From JASLEW01 sp035544875 (lineage in GTDB: Bacteria; Acidobacteriota; Thermoanaerobaculia; Multivoradales; UBA5704), in the NCBI GenBank assembly GCA_035544875.1, contig DASZZP010000100.1:49515-113514 (forward strand): DNA of 64,000 nt, read 5' to 3'. The translations under genes and the position numbers were made by a program. Below the pieces are notes generated by a model that was given only the letters and a program-made list of their open reading frames with translations, was not told the DNA's origin and made no database searches. Below, piece by piece: positions 52,745-61,946 of this stretch. Within the stretch, counting starts at the first letter, position 1. The number at the start of each line of letters is the position of its first letter.

Positions 52745-53049
52745 GTCCCTTCCGTCCTGGCCCCGTCTCGTCCGCCCCAACGCAAAGCGCCGGCTTTCGA
52801 TCCCGGCCGGCCCCCTCCCGCTGCGTTCGTGCCGCCGACCACCGCGCCAAAGATTTGAAGCGTCAAACCGGTGCGATGGATGCCGGAGGTTCCCCGGCGA
52901 AACCTGCCGGGTCCTCGCGTGGTGACCGACATTGCCGCTACGGCCAGGGCTGCTTTCGACGGAGCTCGACTGTTGAGGGAGCGGTGCGAATCTTGCTTGC
53001 CTCCCGGCACGGAGATCTTGCCCTCATCCGGCGCCCAGGAGGTGAGACT
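52745..53049. other. Gene-free interval
   Basis: Apart from the AGGAGGTGAG ribosome-binding site at 53037-53046, I see no gene, hairpin or clear promoter. The frame of the next gene is open through it, but codon content is Arg/Ser/Pro-rich and unlike a protein. Confidence 0.5.
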
Positions 53050-54621
53050 TTGTCGCTGCTGCATGGCATTCCCGGCAGTGCTCCATCACGGCGGCGCCGC
53101 CGGCCGTGGCGGTGGCTGCCTGTTCTGCTCGCGCTGGGCGTTCCCGCCGTCGCCGCCGCCGAGCCGGTGCCGCTTTCTCTCGTCGTCGACGCTGCAGGCT
53201 GGCCGATCCCTCTCGGGCCGCCGGCCAAAGCGGTCGTGGAGCTCACGTGGCGCGGCGGGTGCGGTGGCCCGGCGCCGAGCTCGTCGACAGCCCAGCGTGA
53301 GATCGAGCTCACGGCCCCGGGAACGGTGACGGTGGATCTCCCCGCCCGGAGCTACTGGCAGGCCAGGGTGCGGAGCGACGCCGTCTGGGCATCGGACCAG
53401 CAGGTGGCGACGGAGGGGGGCGCCATCGAGCTTCGCGTCACCCCCGCCGTCCGTCTCGACGCCCGGATCGAGTTTCCCCCGGGAGCGCAACCGCTCACCC
53501 GAGCGACCGTCCGCTATACGGTAGCGGACTCCAAGTCCTCGCCGGCCGAGCCCCAAGAAACCCTCTGTCCGATCGACGACGATGGGCTCCTGCGGTGCGT
53601 GATCCCGCCGGGCGTCTTCGACCTCCGGATCGAGCTCGGGGCTCCCTTCGCGCCGGTCGACAAATGGCTGACGGCGCTCGCTCCGAGCTACACGGCTCAC
53701 CTCCCTCCCCTGCGTGCCGAGCGGGCGGCGTCTTTCACCGGCCGCGTGGAGGCGGAGGCCGCACGGTTGCCGGGTGACACGGTGGTCGAGCTGCGCCGAT
53801 ACTCGCTGACCGCGATCTCGAATTCGGACTCGGAAGAGCATCTGCTTGGGCGAGCGAGCCAGACGACCCGTGCCTCCGCCGACGGCTCGTTTGAGCTCAC
53901 CGGGATCGCTCCCGGATGGTTCACCGTCAGAGCGGTGGCTCCCGGTTTCGAGGCGGACGCCATAGGTCCGTTCGAGATCCCGGAAGGGAAGGCTGCCTCG
54001 CTCGACGCGGCCCGTCCCTTCTCCGGCTACGCCGAGCTCCCGCGGTCGCTGTTGCTGCGGCGGACCCTGGAGCTGCGGACGCGCATCAGCCCGCCGCTCG
54101 ATCCTGCCGGTCGGCCCTGGCACGTCTCGCTGTCGTCCCGCCTGGGCACCGGCCCGGGGTCTCCACACGGGGAGGCCGACGGCATGGGAGTCTGGTCCTG
54201 GGCAGGTCTGCCGCCGGGGCGCTACGAGTTGTGCGTCGGCGCGCCCGGCTGCGCGCAGTGGGTCGGCCCGGGAGCGGAGGCATGGGCGCGCCAGGAAGTC
54301 GAGCTCGGACCGGATCCGCAGCCGGTCGCGATCTCCATCCCGTGGATCCCCATCGAGGGCCGGCTCACTCGCCGCGGGCAGCCCTTGGCGGCGCAGCTCG
54401 CTTTCGGCTGGCACGAGAGCCGTTTGAACGTGATCCTCGAGAGCGACCAGGACGGTCGGTTTCGGGGCGCCCTGCCGCGCGAGGGCGAGTGGCTGGTCCA
54501 GGTCCTCGTCGACTTCGGGCGGCGGCGCGAGACCGTGCCGGTCGAGGTCCGGCGTGCCGCCGGTTCGCCAGCCGGGCCGGCGCAGCTCGAGGTTCGCCTG
54601 CCGGCGGAGGGCGACAAGTGA
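53050..54621 (+). CDS. Secreted protein with carboxypeptidase-regulatory-like beta domains
   Basis: A 523-residue exported protein of unknown function. A basic start (RRRRRPWRW), a hydrophobic core and AVAAAEP give a signal peptide ending near residue 36. The rest is beta-rich with several short blocks of the type DGSFELTGIAPGWFTVRAVAPGF and GVWSWAGLPPGRYELCVGAPGC, as in carboxypeptidase-regulatory-like/CnaB-type folds common in Acidobacteriota. I choose the TTG at 53050 because AGGAGGTGAG lies 7 nt upstream. An inverted repeat with TTTT follows its stop. Confidence 0.68.
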   Translation: MSLLHGIPGSAPSRRRRRPWRWLPVLLALGVPAVAAAEPVPLSLVVDAAGWPIPLGPPAKAVVELTWRGGCGGPAPSSSTAQREIELTAPGTVTVDLPARSYWQARVRSDAVWASDQQVATEGGAIELRVTPAVRLDARIEFPPGAQPLTRATVRYTVADSKSSPAEPQETLCPIDDDGLLRCVIPPGVFDLRIELGAPFAPVDKWLTALAPSYTAHLPPLRAERAASFTGRVEAEAARLPGDTVVELRRYSLTAISNSDSEEHLLGRASQTTRASADGSFELTGIAPGWFTVRAVAPGFEADAIGPFEIPEGKAASLDAARPFSGYAELPRSLLLRRTLELRTRISPPLDPAGRPWHVSLSSRLGTGPGSPHGEADGMGVWSWAGLPPGRYELCVGAPGCAQWVGPGAEAWARQEVELGPDPQPVAISIPWIPIEGRLTRRGQPLAAQLAFGWHESRLNVILESDQDGRFRGALPREGEWLVQVLVDFGRRRETVPVEVRRAAGSPAGPAQLEVRLPAEGDK

Positions 54622-54686
54622 AAAACGGTCCAGCGAGGGGCCAGCGACTCGAAGGCGGAGTTGCGGGTAGGAGACAGGACCGTTTT
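54622..54686 (+). terminator. Long-loop inverted repeat ending in TTTT
   Basis: AAAACGGTCC (54622-54631) and GGACCGTTTT (54677-54686) are a perfect 10-bp inverted repeat, one base after the stop of the secreted-protein gene, with a 45-nt loop. It may terminate in both directions, or be a small mobile element's ends. Confidence 0.4.
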
Positions 54687-54769
54687 CGGCGCCTCGGCGC
54701 ACCTAGATGGTAGGGGATCCCGTACCTCAGGGAAGGGGTACGCGCTAGATGTTCCCTTGAGCTGATCGC

Positions 54770-55702
54770 TTGACACCGCTGCTTCTCGGGCTCTCTGCCT
54801 GCGGCTTTGCCGCGCTCGCCGTGCTCGCCACGTGGGCGGCAGTGCGCCGCATCACCTTGCCGTTGCGGCGACTGGGTCGGACCATGTCCGCAATGGCCGC
54901 GACAGGCCGCTTGCAGAGCGACTTCCCGAGCGCCTGCCAGAGCTCGGGAGGGGGCCGCGACGTGCGGCTCATCGAAGAGACTTTTCGCGCCCTGGTGGTT
55001 TCGCTCGAAGAATCGCAGCTCGCCCGCGAGCGCTCCTATGTCGAGGCGGTCGGGGCGGTGGTGACCGCCGCCGACGCCCGCGATCACGAGACCGGCGGCC
55101 ATTCCTTCCGCGTGGCGCTCTATGCCATGACGCTCGCCAGGGCGGCCGGGCTTCCCTCCGCGCAGCTGAAGGACATCGAGTGGGGCGCCCTGCTCCACGA
55201 CGTCGGCAAGATGGCGATCCCGGACGACATCCTGCGCAAGGAGGGACCGCTCACCGCCGACGAGTGGCTGGTGATGAAGCAACATCCGGGCTGGGGCTAC
55301 GACATGCTCGCCGAGGTCAGCTTCCTGCAGCCCGCGGCCCTCGACATCGTCCATTCTCACCATGAACGCTGGGACGGCCGCGGCTATCCGCGCGGCAAGG
55401 CCGGCGAGCAGATCCCGCTCTGCGCCCGCGTCTTCGCCGTCGCCGACACCTACGACGCCATCACCTCCGACCGCCCCTACCGCCGCGCCCGCAGTCACGC
55501 GGCGGCGCTCGCCGAGCTGCAGCGGGTAGCCGGCGAGCAACTCGATCCGGCGATGGTCGAGGCCTTTCGCCGCCTGCCCGAGATCGAGCTCCGCCAGCTG
55601 CGCGAGCGCTGCAGCCGCGCGCATCCCGGCCTCAGCCTCCCCGACGACCTCCTCGACTCCCTGACCGAGACCTCGCCCCCCGAAGCCAAGCTGCGCGGCT
55701 GA
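54770..55702 (+). CDS. HD-GYP c-di-GMP phosphodiesterase (N-terminally short)
   Basis: A 310-residue protein. A membrane helix (about 4-24) leads into a HAMP-like segment (RRITLPLRRLGRTMSAMA), then an HD-GYP domain: HETGGHSFRV, the metal-binding LLHDVGKMAIPDDIL, KQHPGWGYDML, SHHERWDGRGYP and FAVADTYDAITSDRPYR. It should hydrolyse c-di-GMP. HAMP proteins normally have a periplasmic sensor before the helix; here the frame is closed by a TGA upstream and the only start is TTG at 54770, so the N-terminal sensor seems lost. Possible signalling link to the PilZ protein. Confidence 0.85.
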   Translation: MTPLLLGLSACGFAALAVLATWAAVRRITLPLRRLGRTMSAMAATGRLQSDFPSACQSSGGGRDVRLIEETFRALVVSLEESQLARERSYVEAVGAVVTAADARDHETGGHSFRVALYAMTLARAAGLPSAQLKDIEWGALLHDVGKMAIPDDILRKEGPLTADEWLVMKQHPGWGYDMLAEVSFLQPAALDIVHSHHERWDGRGYPRGKAGEQIPLCARVFAVADTYDAITSDRPYRRARSHAAALAELQRVAGEQLDPAMVEAFRRLPEIELRQLRERCSRAHPGLSLPDDLLDSLTETSPPEAKLRG

Positions 55703-55789
55703 TCCGTTCTTTAGTCTAACAAGCTTCGGATTCGCCTGATTATGGCACCGGGTCCGGCCGCGGCGGCCCAGACCTGCGAGAATGGGGCG

Positions 55790-56194
55790 ATGCGCGGCGC
55801 GGCGCTCCACCCCACCTTGACGCCGGAGCGGCGCCGGGCGCTCTTCCTGCTGGGGATCAAGCTCTTCAACCGCGGCGCCTTCTTCGACGCCCACGAGGCC
55901 TGGGAGGAGATCTGGCGCTCGCGCGAGCCGGAGCCGCGCGACCTCTTCCAGGGACTCATCCAGACCGCGGCCGCCATGCACCACGTGCTCGGCGGGCGCC
56001 TCGGCGCCGCGCGGCGCGTCCTCGCCCGCGGCCTCGCGCGGCTGGCGCCGTTCGCCCCGGCCAGCCATGGGCTGGACATCGGCGCGCTGCTGCTGGCGGG
56101 CCGGCGCTGGGAAAGCTGGCTCGCCGAATCCCGGGGCGAAGCAGCGCCGCCACCACCAGTCGTGCGGGTCGTGGACGCCTTTGCGGTGCGCTGA
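55790..56194 (+). CDS. DUF309-family protein
   Basis: A 134-residue helical protein with the DUF309 signature FFDAHEAWEEIWR (about 28-40) followed by LFQGLIQTAAAMHHVLGG. Function of the family is unknown; the conserved His and Glu could form a metal site. ATG 55790 is preceded at 6 nt by GAGAAT, with no ribosome-binding site, so the mRNA may be leaderless; a start 16 codons upstream is possible. Confidence 0.8.
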   Translation: MRGAALHPTLTPERRRALFLLGIKLFNRGAFFDAHEAWEEIWRSREPEPRDLFQGLIQTAAAMHHVLGGRLGAARRVLARGLARLAPFAPASHGLDIGALLLAGRRWESWLAESRGEAAPPPPVVRVVDAFAVR

Positions 56195-56207
56195 TCCCGG
56201 CGGGCAG

Positions 56208-56613
56208 GTGGGACGGGCGACGTTGGCGCAGCTCGAGCGTTGGGGGGCGCGGGCGCACCGGGGCGGCGGCGACTTCGCGCGCAACACGGTGCTGCTGCGG
56301 TCGCCGCAAGCGCTGTACGCCTTCGTGGAGTTCTCGGACCCGCGGGAGACCGCGGGCCTGCCCGAGGCGATGTTCCGGGTGGTGGTCGAGGCACTGGAGG
56401 CGCCGTGGCGGCTGCGGCCGCGGTCAAGCAGCTGGCAGAGGTGCTGCGGCGGTCGCCGGGTTCGAGGAAGTGGCGCGGGAGGCGGGGGTCGAAACGCGGG
56501 AGCTGCTGGCGAAGATCGAGCCGCTGGGCTTCGCCGAGAAGATGGCGCTGGTCTATCGGGCGATCCAGGAGCAGGCGCCGCGGGCGGCGGCGGCGGTGCC
56601 GGCGGAGTTCTAG
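56208..56613 (+). pseudogene. Frameshifted remnant of a small gene
   Basis: Protein-like sequence jumps frame twice: QLERWGARAHRGGGDFARNTVLL with VEFSDPRETAGLP in frame 1, KQLAEVLRRSPG in a second, and FEEVAREAGVETRELLAKIEPLG in a third, ending at TAG 56611. The family is unknown to me. Two indels are needed to restore it, so it is probably dead. Confidence 0.5.
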
Positions 56614-56778
56614 CAAGGTCAGGAGGGGGCGCCACGCTCACCGGATGCTCGATCTGGTCGTACGCGCCTTCGATAGCCGATTCGCGCCCCCTCCACTACC
56701 CGCACGCTTTCGAGGTGGTCACCCACCCCGCCCAGGTGCTACGCTCTTCTTCTAACGGCATCTGAGCGAGCACCGAAC

Positions 56779-58999
56779 ATGGGATCCCTGGCGACGCGCG
56801 CCTCGGCTTTGCTGGTTCTCCTGCTGTGGCCCCGGTTGCTCCCGGCAACCAGCAACGTGGAGCCGCCAGCGGGCGCTGGCAGCGCGGGCGTACTTTCGGC
56901 GTACCGCACCATCCCGCCGACGTTCGCGGCCAACCAGGGCCAGCTCGACGACCCGGAGACCGAGTACCTGAGCCGTGGCGACGGCTTCGAGGTCCGGCTC
57001 AGCCGCACCGGCGCCACCCTCGCCCTCGCTCCCGGGATCGCACGCCAGCGGCCGCGCGCCAGGCTCCGGCCCGCCGCTCGCGCGCGGCCCATCGCCGCCG
57101 TAAGCCTCCAGCTGACCTTCGCCGGCGCGAGCGCCCGGGCAGCTCTCGCCTGCGCCGAGAGCGCGCACGGGGTCGCCAACTATCTGCTGGGCGCCGATCC
57201 CGCCCGCTGGCGGCGCGGCGTGCCACTCTGCCGGCGCGTCGTCGCCCGCGCCCTCTACCCTGGCATCGACCTCGTCTGGCACTTCGGCAGCGAAGGTCTC
57301 GAATGGGATCTCCGCGCCGGGCCCGGTGCCGATCTTCACGCTGTGCGCCTGCGCATCCACGGCGCACGCGCACTGCGCCTCGACCGCCACGGCAACCTGG
57401 TGATCGACACGGCTGCCGGCCGGCTCCTCGAGCGGCGTCCGCTGCTCGCCGGGGACGACCCCGCGAGCCCCGTCGCCTATCGCATCGTCGGACGCCACGA
57501 GGTCGGGCTCCGGGTCACTCGTCGCGAGGCGCGCCGGGAGCTCTGGATCGACCCCCAGCTGTCGTTCTCGAGCTTTCTCGGCGGCAGCGCCTCGGAGGGC
57601 GTCGAGAGCGTGGCGCAGGACGAAGCTGGCAACCTCTATGTCGCCGGCTTCACCTACTCGGCCGACTTCCCCACGGTGATGCCCTTTCAGCACCGTCTCC
57701 CGTACCGGACAAGCCTCTCTCGGCATTGCTTCGTGAGCAAGATCGACCCGCGGAGCGGCACCCTCCTCTACTCGACCTACCTCGGAGGCAGCTCGTACGA
57801 GTCCGCCACCGGGATCGCCGTCGACCCGGCCGGCAACATCGTCGTCGTCGGCTGGACGTCGTCGACTGATTTCCCCACACGCGCCGCGTTTCAACCCAAG
57901 CCCAAACCGACAGGCGACTATCTCCTATTTGGCACCGGATTCGTCGCCAAGCTCGATCCCTCCGGCTCCAGCCTCCTGTTCTCCACTTTCTTCGGCGGCA
58001 GCCACGGGGATGGCGGCGTCGCGGTCGCCGTCGATCGCGCCGGCAATGTCCTGATCGGGGGGAATTCGAACTCCCTCGATTTTCCCACCCTCCACCCGCT
58101 CGTCCCCTGTGGTCTCGAAGACGCCTTCGTCGCCAAGTTCGACCCCGCAGGCGCCCTGCTCTTCTCGACCTGCTTCGGTGGTCTGAGCGTCACTCGTGGC
58201 AACGCCCTCGCTGTCGACCCGCTCGGCAATGTCTACCTTGCCGGCAGCACCCAGTCGCCCGACCTGCCGGTCACTCGGGGAGCGCTCCAGACGACCTTTG
58301 GGGGTACCGCGGGGAACCTTCTCGGCGGCGACGATTTCATCGCCAAGTTCTCTCCTGCCGGCAAGCTCTTATACTCGACCTATCTCGGCGGCCCTGGCGA
58401 CGAAGCCGCCGCCGCCATCGCCGTCGATCCCACCGGCAGCGTCGCCGTCCTCTCCTCTGCCCAGGAGTATGACTTCCCGCTCTTCCATCCGCTGCAGAGC
58501 CCGCTCGTGGACGTCGACGCGATCTTCGAAGGCTTCCCCGCAGGCATCGCCATCTCCAGGCTGTCCCCTTCCGGGTCCTCCCTCATCTACTCGACCTTCT
58601 TCGGCGGCTCGCACGAGGACGGACCCACCGCGATCTCGATCGGACCGCTGGGCGACGTCTGCGTCACCGGCGTGACGTTCTCCCCGGACTTCCCGCTCCT
58701 CAACCCGATCCGGGCCACCCACAGCGGCCAGGGCGACGGGTTCATCTCGCGGCTCTCACCCGACGGGCAGCAGCTGCTCTTCTCGACCCTCCTGGGCGGC
58801 AGCGACATCACGACCCCGCATTCGATCCTCTGCGATCCCTGGGGCGACGTCGTCGTCGCCGGAGGAACCTCGGCCACTGACTTCCCCGTCAAGCACGCCT
58901 TCCAGCCGCGCTTCGCGGGCTCGAGCGGCCTCTATGACGGCGACGGTTTCGTCACCGTCATCGCCAACGATCCGCAACCCGTCACACCCTCTCCCAGTG
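56779..58999 (+). CDS. SBBP-repeat beta-propeller protein, N-terminal part (frameshifted gene)
   Basis: About 740 codons encode a secreted protein. A signal peptide (about 1-25) precedes the conserved FAANQGQLDDP region found before SBBP propellers and a DUF7948-like beta domain, then about eight blade repeats of the pattern DPAGNIVVVGWTSSTDFPT...FVAKLDPSGSSLLFSTFFGG (about 275-735). In this frame, past 58999 the codons become Arg/Pro-rich nonsense up to 59544, while clear domain sequence continues in the +1 frame. The real protein most likely continues into 59000-59761. Probably surface-exposed; function unknown. Confidence 0.82.
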
Positions 59000-59761
59000 G
59001 CCCTGCTGGACGGCAGGTTTCTGGTCGAGGCCATCTGGAGCGATCCCGCCACCCGCCAGACCGGCACGGGCCAAGGCGCCGGCCTCTCCGCCGGCTCCGG
59101 CTACCTTTCCTTCTTCGCTCCCGGCAACCTCGAGCTGGTGGTCAAGATCGTCGACGGCCGCCGCGTCAACCACCACTTCTGGTTCTTCTACGGCGCGCTC
59201 TCCGCGGTCGAATACTGGCTGCGGGTGATCGACACCAAGACCGGCGCCGTCCGCCTCTACCACAATCCATCCGGCCATCTCGCCAGCGTCGCCGACACAG
59301 CGGCCTTCCCCGCCGGCGCCCCTACCGGCCAGGGTACGGACGAGCTCACGACGGCCGCTCCAGCTCGAGAACGTGCGCCTGGCGCCGCGCCCCGGCTGGA
59401 TCGGCTCGCAGGCCCGAGCGGCCCCTGCGGCCAGGGCACGCTCTGCCTGCAGGACGGCCGCTTCGAGGTTCGCGTCAGCTGGCAGGTGCCCGGCCTGGGA
59501 ACCGGCGCGGGAACCGGCGCGCCGCTCGCGGCGGGGAGCGGTGAATCAGGGACCTTCTGGTTCTTCGATCCGAACCAGGTCGAGGTCGCGATTAAGATCC
59601 TCGACGGCCGTGCCCTGAACGGCAGCTTCTGGGTCTTCTACGGCGCCCTCTCCGATGTCCAGTACGACGTCGTGGTCACCGACACCGCGACCGGCCAGGT
59701 GAAGACCTACCACAACACAGCCGGCACCCTCGCCAGCGTGGCCGACACGCAGGCGTTCTAG
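59000..59761 (+). CDS. C-terminal part of the propeller gene in the +1 frame
   Basis: Two ~100-residue copies of one domain, starting LLDGRFLVEAIWSDP and CLQDGRFEVRVSWQV. Each contains a FWFFYGALS or FWVFYGALS motif and ends SVADTAAF or SVADTQAF. These domains commonly close large secreted Acidobacteriota proteins. There is no start signal here, and the sequence joins the propeller if one base is inserted or lost near 58985-58999. Either the gene is inactivated, the assembly has an indel, or a ribosomal frameshift is used. Confidence 0.78.
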   Translation, partial: ALLDGRFLVEAIWSDPATRQTGTGQGAGLSAGSGYLSFFAPGNLELVVKIVDGRRVNHHFWFFYGALSAVEYWLRVIDTKTGAVRLYHNPSGHLASVADTAAFPAGAPTGQGTDELTTAAPARERAPGAAPRLDRLAGPSGPCGQGTLCLQDGRFEVRVSWQVPGLGTGAGTGAPLAAGSGESGTFWFFDPNQVEVAIKILDGRALNGSFWVFYGALSDVQYDVVVTDTATGQVKTYHNTAGTLASVADTQAF

Positions 59762-60256
59762 CGAAGCCAGAGATCCGGCCGCAAGGTTTCGGTGGGCGGC
59801 CTGGTGCGAAATCGCGAACAGCACCCGGTCCCCCGGCGAAAGCAACGACAACTATGCCAAGCACGGCGAGCCCGATTGCGAGACCGAGATCAGCTGTCAC
59901 CTGCCGAGCGCCCCGAGTCAGGGGGTGGCGTCGCAACCTTCGCCTGGATCAAGCCGGCTACCAGGTCGCCCACGGTGGGGCACGCGCCCAGCGCGCGCGT
60001 CGGCCGGTCCTCGCCGGGCCTCGGGGCGGCGTCGTTCACGCGCTCTTCCAGATCATCCCACGCCATGCCAAGATCGCCTAGAAGCTGGATCCGCCGGTAG
60101 TGGGGTAGTTGCTGCGTTGCCGGCTCGGCCGGTCCTGACCTGCTGTACCGTTCCCCCCTGAAAGGGGAGGACCGCTCCTTCCCGCCACAAGAACAGCGGC
60201 CCCGGCACAGGGTTGCGCCTGACACCGGAGCCTAACCCGACAGGAGGACTGGCCTC
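59762..60256. other. Gene-poor interval at the island edge
   Basis: No convincing gene. A minus-strand frame (about 60,160-59,890; QQLPHYRRIQLLGDLGMAWDDLEERV...TVGDLVAGLIQ) looks faintly protein-like, but has no family and no clear start. An AGGAGG ribosome-binding site for the next gene is at its right end. The large gene cluster ends here and small island genes begin. Confidence 0.4.
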
Positions 60257-60571
60257 ATGCCGAGCTTGCCGGAGTCTATCCCGCCGCCCGATGTGACCAA
60301 GTACAGCGAGACGATCCGCCGCGACCTCTACGAGCGCACGGTAGCCGTTCACTGGCCCGAGCATCCAGCCAGCCCGGACGATTTCGTCCCCGACTACAGC
60401 CCCGAGGATGCCGGGCTTACCGTGTGGTGGCTATGGGGGCGCTACTTCGCGGTTTGGATGCCGCTGGAAGACCTCGGCGAGCCTTCCCTGCCGCCGTGGC
60501 GCCGGTGGGTGGTGGTTCGCATCGATGCCGCGCCCGCAGCGCCCTACGGGGTGGTGTTCCATGAAGTCTAA
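60257..60571 (+). CDS. Small protein of unknown function
   Basis: A 104-residue acidic, Pro/Trp-rich protein (MPSLPESIPPPDVTKYSETIRRDLYER, WWLWGRYFAVWMPLEDLGEP). No domain recognised, no membrane segment. ATG follows AGGAGGACTGGCCTC. It overlaps the following XRE gene by 11 bp, so the three small genes 60257-60949 form an operon. The setting suggests a mobile-element accessory gene. Confidence 0.6.
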   Translation: MPSLPESIPPPDVTKYSETIRRDLYERTVAVHWPEHPASPDDFVPDYSPEDAGLTVWWLWGRYFAVWMPLEDLGEPSLPPWRRWVVVRIDAAPAAPYGVVFHEV

Positions 60572-60803
60572 CCTTTGCCTCGCCCGTCAGGTCGGTCTAG
60601 CTCTCCGGTGCATCCGCCACGAGCGGGGCGTCCGGCAGTACCACGTGGCCGAGCTGGCCCGTATCACCGGGCCGATGCTCAGCCGCTACGAGTCGGGGCG
60701 CACATGCCCGACCCTCGCGGTTCTGGTCAAGGTGCTCCAGGCCCTTGACTGCTCGGCCGAGGAGTTCGGCAAGCGCCTCGGGCTACTGGAATGCTACGCC
60801 TGA
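60561..60803 (+). CDS. XRE-family HTH regulator
   Basis: An 80-residue DNA-binding protein: LALRCIRHERGVRQYHVAELARITGPMLSRYESGRTCPTLAVLVKVLQAL is a complete XRE helix-turn-helix (residues about 12-62). ATG 60561 lies within the end of the preceding gene (11-bp overlap) and the next small gene starts 13 bp before its stop. Probably regulates this small operon. Confidence 0.82.
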   Translation: MKSNLCLARQVGLALRCIRHERGVRQYHVAELARITGPMLSRYESGRTCPTLAVLVKVLQALDCSAEEFGKRLGLLECYA

Positions 60804-60949
60804 AGGTGACCACGTTCACCGTCCGGGCCAGCCAAGAGCAGGCCCGGCGGTGGGCGCGGGTCGCGCGCTACCTCGGGTGCAAGTCGGTCAGCGCTTGGCT
60901 TGAGGAGTTGGCGGAGGAGCAGGCGCGACGGGTCCAGTTGCCGGACTAG
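60791..60949 (+). CDS. Small RHH/MobC-like protein
   Basis: A 52-residue protein (MLRLKVTTFTVRASQEQARRW, then YLGCKSVSAWLEELAEEQARR). The strand TTFTVRAS followed by two helices fits a ribbon-helix-helix DNA-binding protein of the MobC/CopG sort. It overlaps the XRE gene by 13 bp and its 3' end overlaps the convergent retropepsin gene by 62 bp. A real gene is supported by the coupling and by fold pattern. Confidence 0.55.
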   Translation: MLRLKVTTFTVRASQEQARRWARVARYLGCKSVSAWLEELAEEQARRVQLPD

Positions 60950-61526
60950 GGGGCTGCGGACCGCCGTGGCACTTCTTGTATTTCCTCCCGGAGCCGCATG
61001 GACAGGGGTCGTTCCGGCCGGCACCACCAAATTTCTTGGTTTGCGCTTCCGCCACGTAGTCGATCACTTCGCAGGATGGAGTGCGGAACGACAGCCAGGT
61101 CTTGCCGCCGACATTGGTAAGCGCAAAATCGCCCGAAGTGATGATGTCCATCCCCACAATAAACCCGAAGTCACCACCGGCTGCATGGCACTCGCTAGCA
61201 AGGATGCCAGAGATGCCAACGCGATTGGGTAGCCCGACGTTAACCAGGTACGTGTTGCGGATATCTTCTCCAACTGCGTGCCGGATTTTGACCTTGCCGG
61301 TGGGTATGAGCCCCAGAGAGGCTACAACCGCCGTTGAGACCATGCTCCCGGTCGCCCCGGTGTCCCAGAGCGCCAACGTTGACACGGCTGTCGGCGGCGG
61401 CGCCGGAGGCTGCGCGGGGTCGAAGGCTTCGAAGACGTTGACCTCCGTGATGATGCGGTGAGCGATACCGTTGGCCTTCCAGGTGAAGGCACGAAACGAC
61501 TGTTCTGGCGCAGCCACTCTACGCAA
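60888..61526 (-). CDS. Retropepsin-like aspartic protease with SEC-C zinc motif
   Basis: A 212-residue protein. The DTGATGS motif (Asp55) in a TLALWDTGATGSMVS strand is the retroviral-type aspartic protease active site, and the C-terminal NDPCPCGSGRKYKKCHG is a SEC-C zinc motif, followed by a Pro-rich tail. It would work as a dimer. The start is TTG 61526, overlapping the partner gene by 8 bp, or GTG 61517. Its 3' end overlaps the convergent RHH gene by 62 bp. The pairing with the 92-residue gene upstream suggests they act together, maybe as a proteolytic defence or toxin-like unit; no function is shown. Confidence 0.82.
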   Translation of the reverse strand: MRRVAAPEQSFRAFTWKANGIAHRIITEVNVFEAFDPAQPPAPPPTAVSTLALWDTGATGSMVSTAVVASLGLIPTGKVKIRHAVGEDIRNTYLVNVGLPNRVGISGILASECHAAGGDFGFIVGMDIITSGDFALTNVGGKTWLSFRTPSCEVIDYVAEAQTKKFGGAGRNDPCPCGSGRKYKKCHGGPQPPSPATGPVAPAPPPTPQAKR

Positions 61527-61797
61527 TAAGTTCTTGAGTAAGTGTCACCGTATAGGCTTCCGGCCCAGGCAGGCAGGGCTGGATCATGAAGGTCCCGGCC
61601 GCAAAGCGCTTCTTCCCGTCAAGGTACGCTTCGAGGGGGCTGTCAAAAACTCCCACGACCTCGGGACCGCGAAGCAGCAGCGTCCTTCCTTCGTGCTTAG
61701 CGACGAGCTCTGCTTGGTGAGCGATGAAATACGTCAACTCCTCTTCAAACCTTGTGGTATTCCCGTTGAGGGGTGCTGCACTCACGTGCTGCTGCAT
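61519..61797 (-). CDS. DUF5678-like partner of the retropepsin
   Basis: A 92-residue protein: FEEELTYFIAHQAELVAKHEGRTLLLRGPEVVGVFDSPLEAYLDGKKRFAAGTFMIQPCLPGPEAYT. This pattern (gene-length, VVGVFDS, GTFMIQPCxPGPEAYT) is a small conserved protein that I associate with retropepsin neighbours. It overlaps the protease gene by 8 bp and is the first gene of the pair. It may be a substrate, chaperone or inhibitor. Confidence 0.7.
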   Translation of the reverse strand: MQQHVSAAPLNGNTTRFEEELTYFIAHQAELVAKHEGRTLLLRGPEVVGVFDSPLEAYLDGKKRFAAGTFMIQPCLPGPEAYTVTLTQELIA

Positions 61798-61900
61798 GGC
61801 AGACTACCTCCGGTCCGATCTACGGTCCCGCCGACTTGGCGGGAGAGGCACTGCGACGTGATCGCGCTGACTCATTTGCAGGCATCTATAAGGTTCTTAA

Positions 61901-61946
61901 CGACATCGTATTGATGTCGGAACGCCCCCGTCAAGGTTATTGACGG
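61901..61946. promoter_or_regulatory. Two tandem 19-bp palindromes over a promoter
   Basis: CGACATC-GTATT-GATGTCG (61901-61919) and CCGTCAA-GGTTA-TTGACGG (61928-61946) have the same 7-5-7 form. On the minus strand they include TTGACG and TACGAT 18 bp apart, a reasonable promoter for the retropepsin pair, so a dimeric repressor could cover both hexamers. The rest of 61798-62316 is AT-richer, with a weak CGCCAGC/GCTGGCG stem (62003-62028) and no gene. Confidence 0.5.

Noticed and set aside
51712..53049. A 969-codon open frame starting inside the PLP-enzyme gene
   Set aside because: The part before 53050 is the shifted frame of the PLP gene or Arg/Pro-rich filler; protein-like sequence begins after the AGGAGGTGAG site.
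59890..60225. A minus-strand small protein (QQLPHYRRIQLLGDLG...)
   Set aside because: Slightly protein-like but without a start signal, family or partner; kept only as a note.
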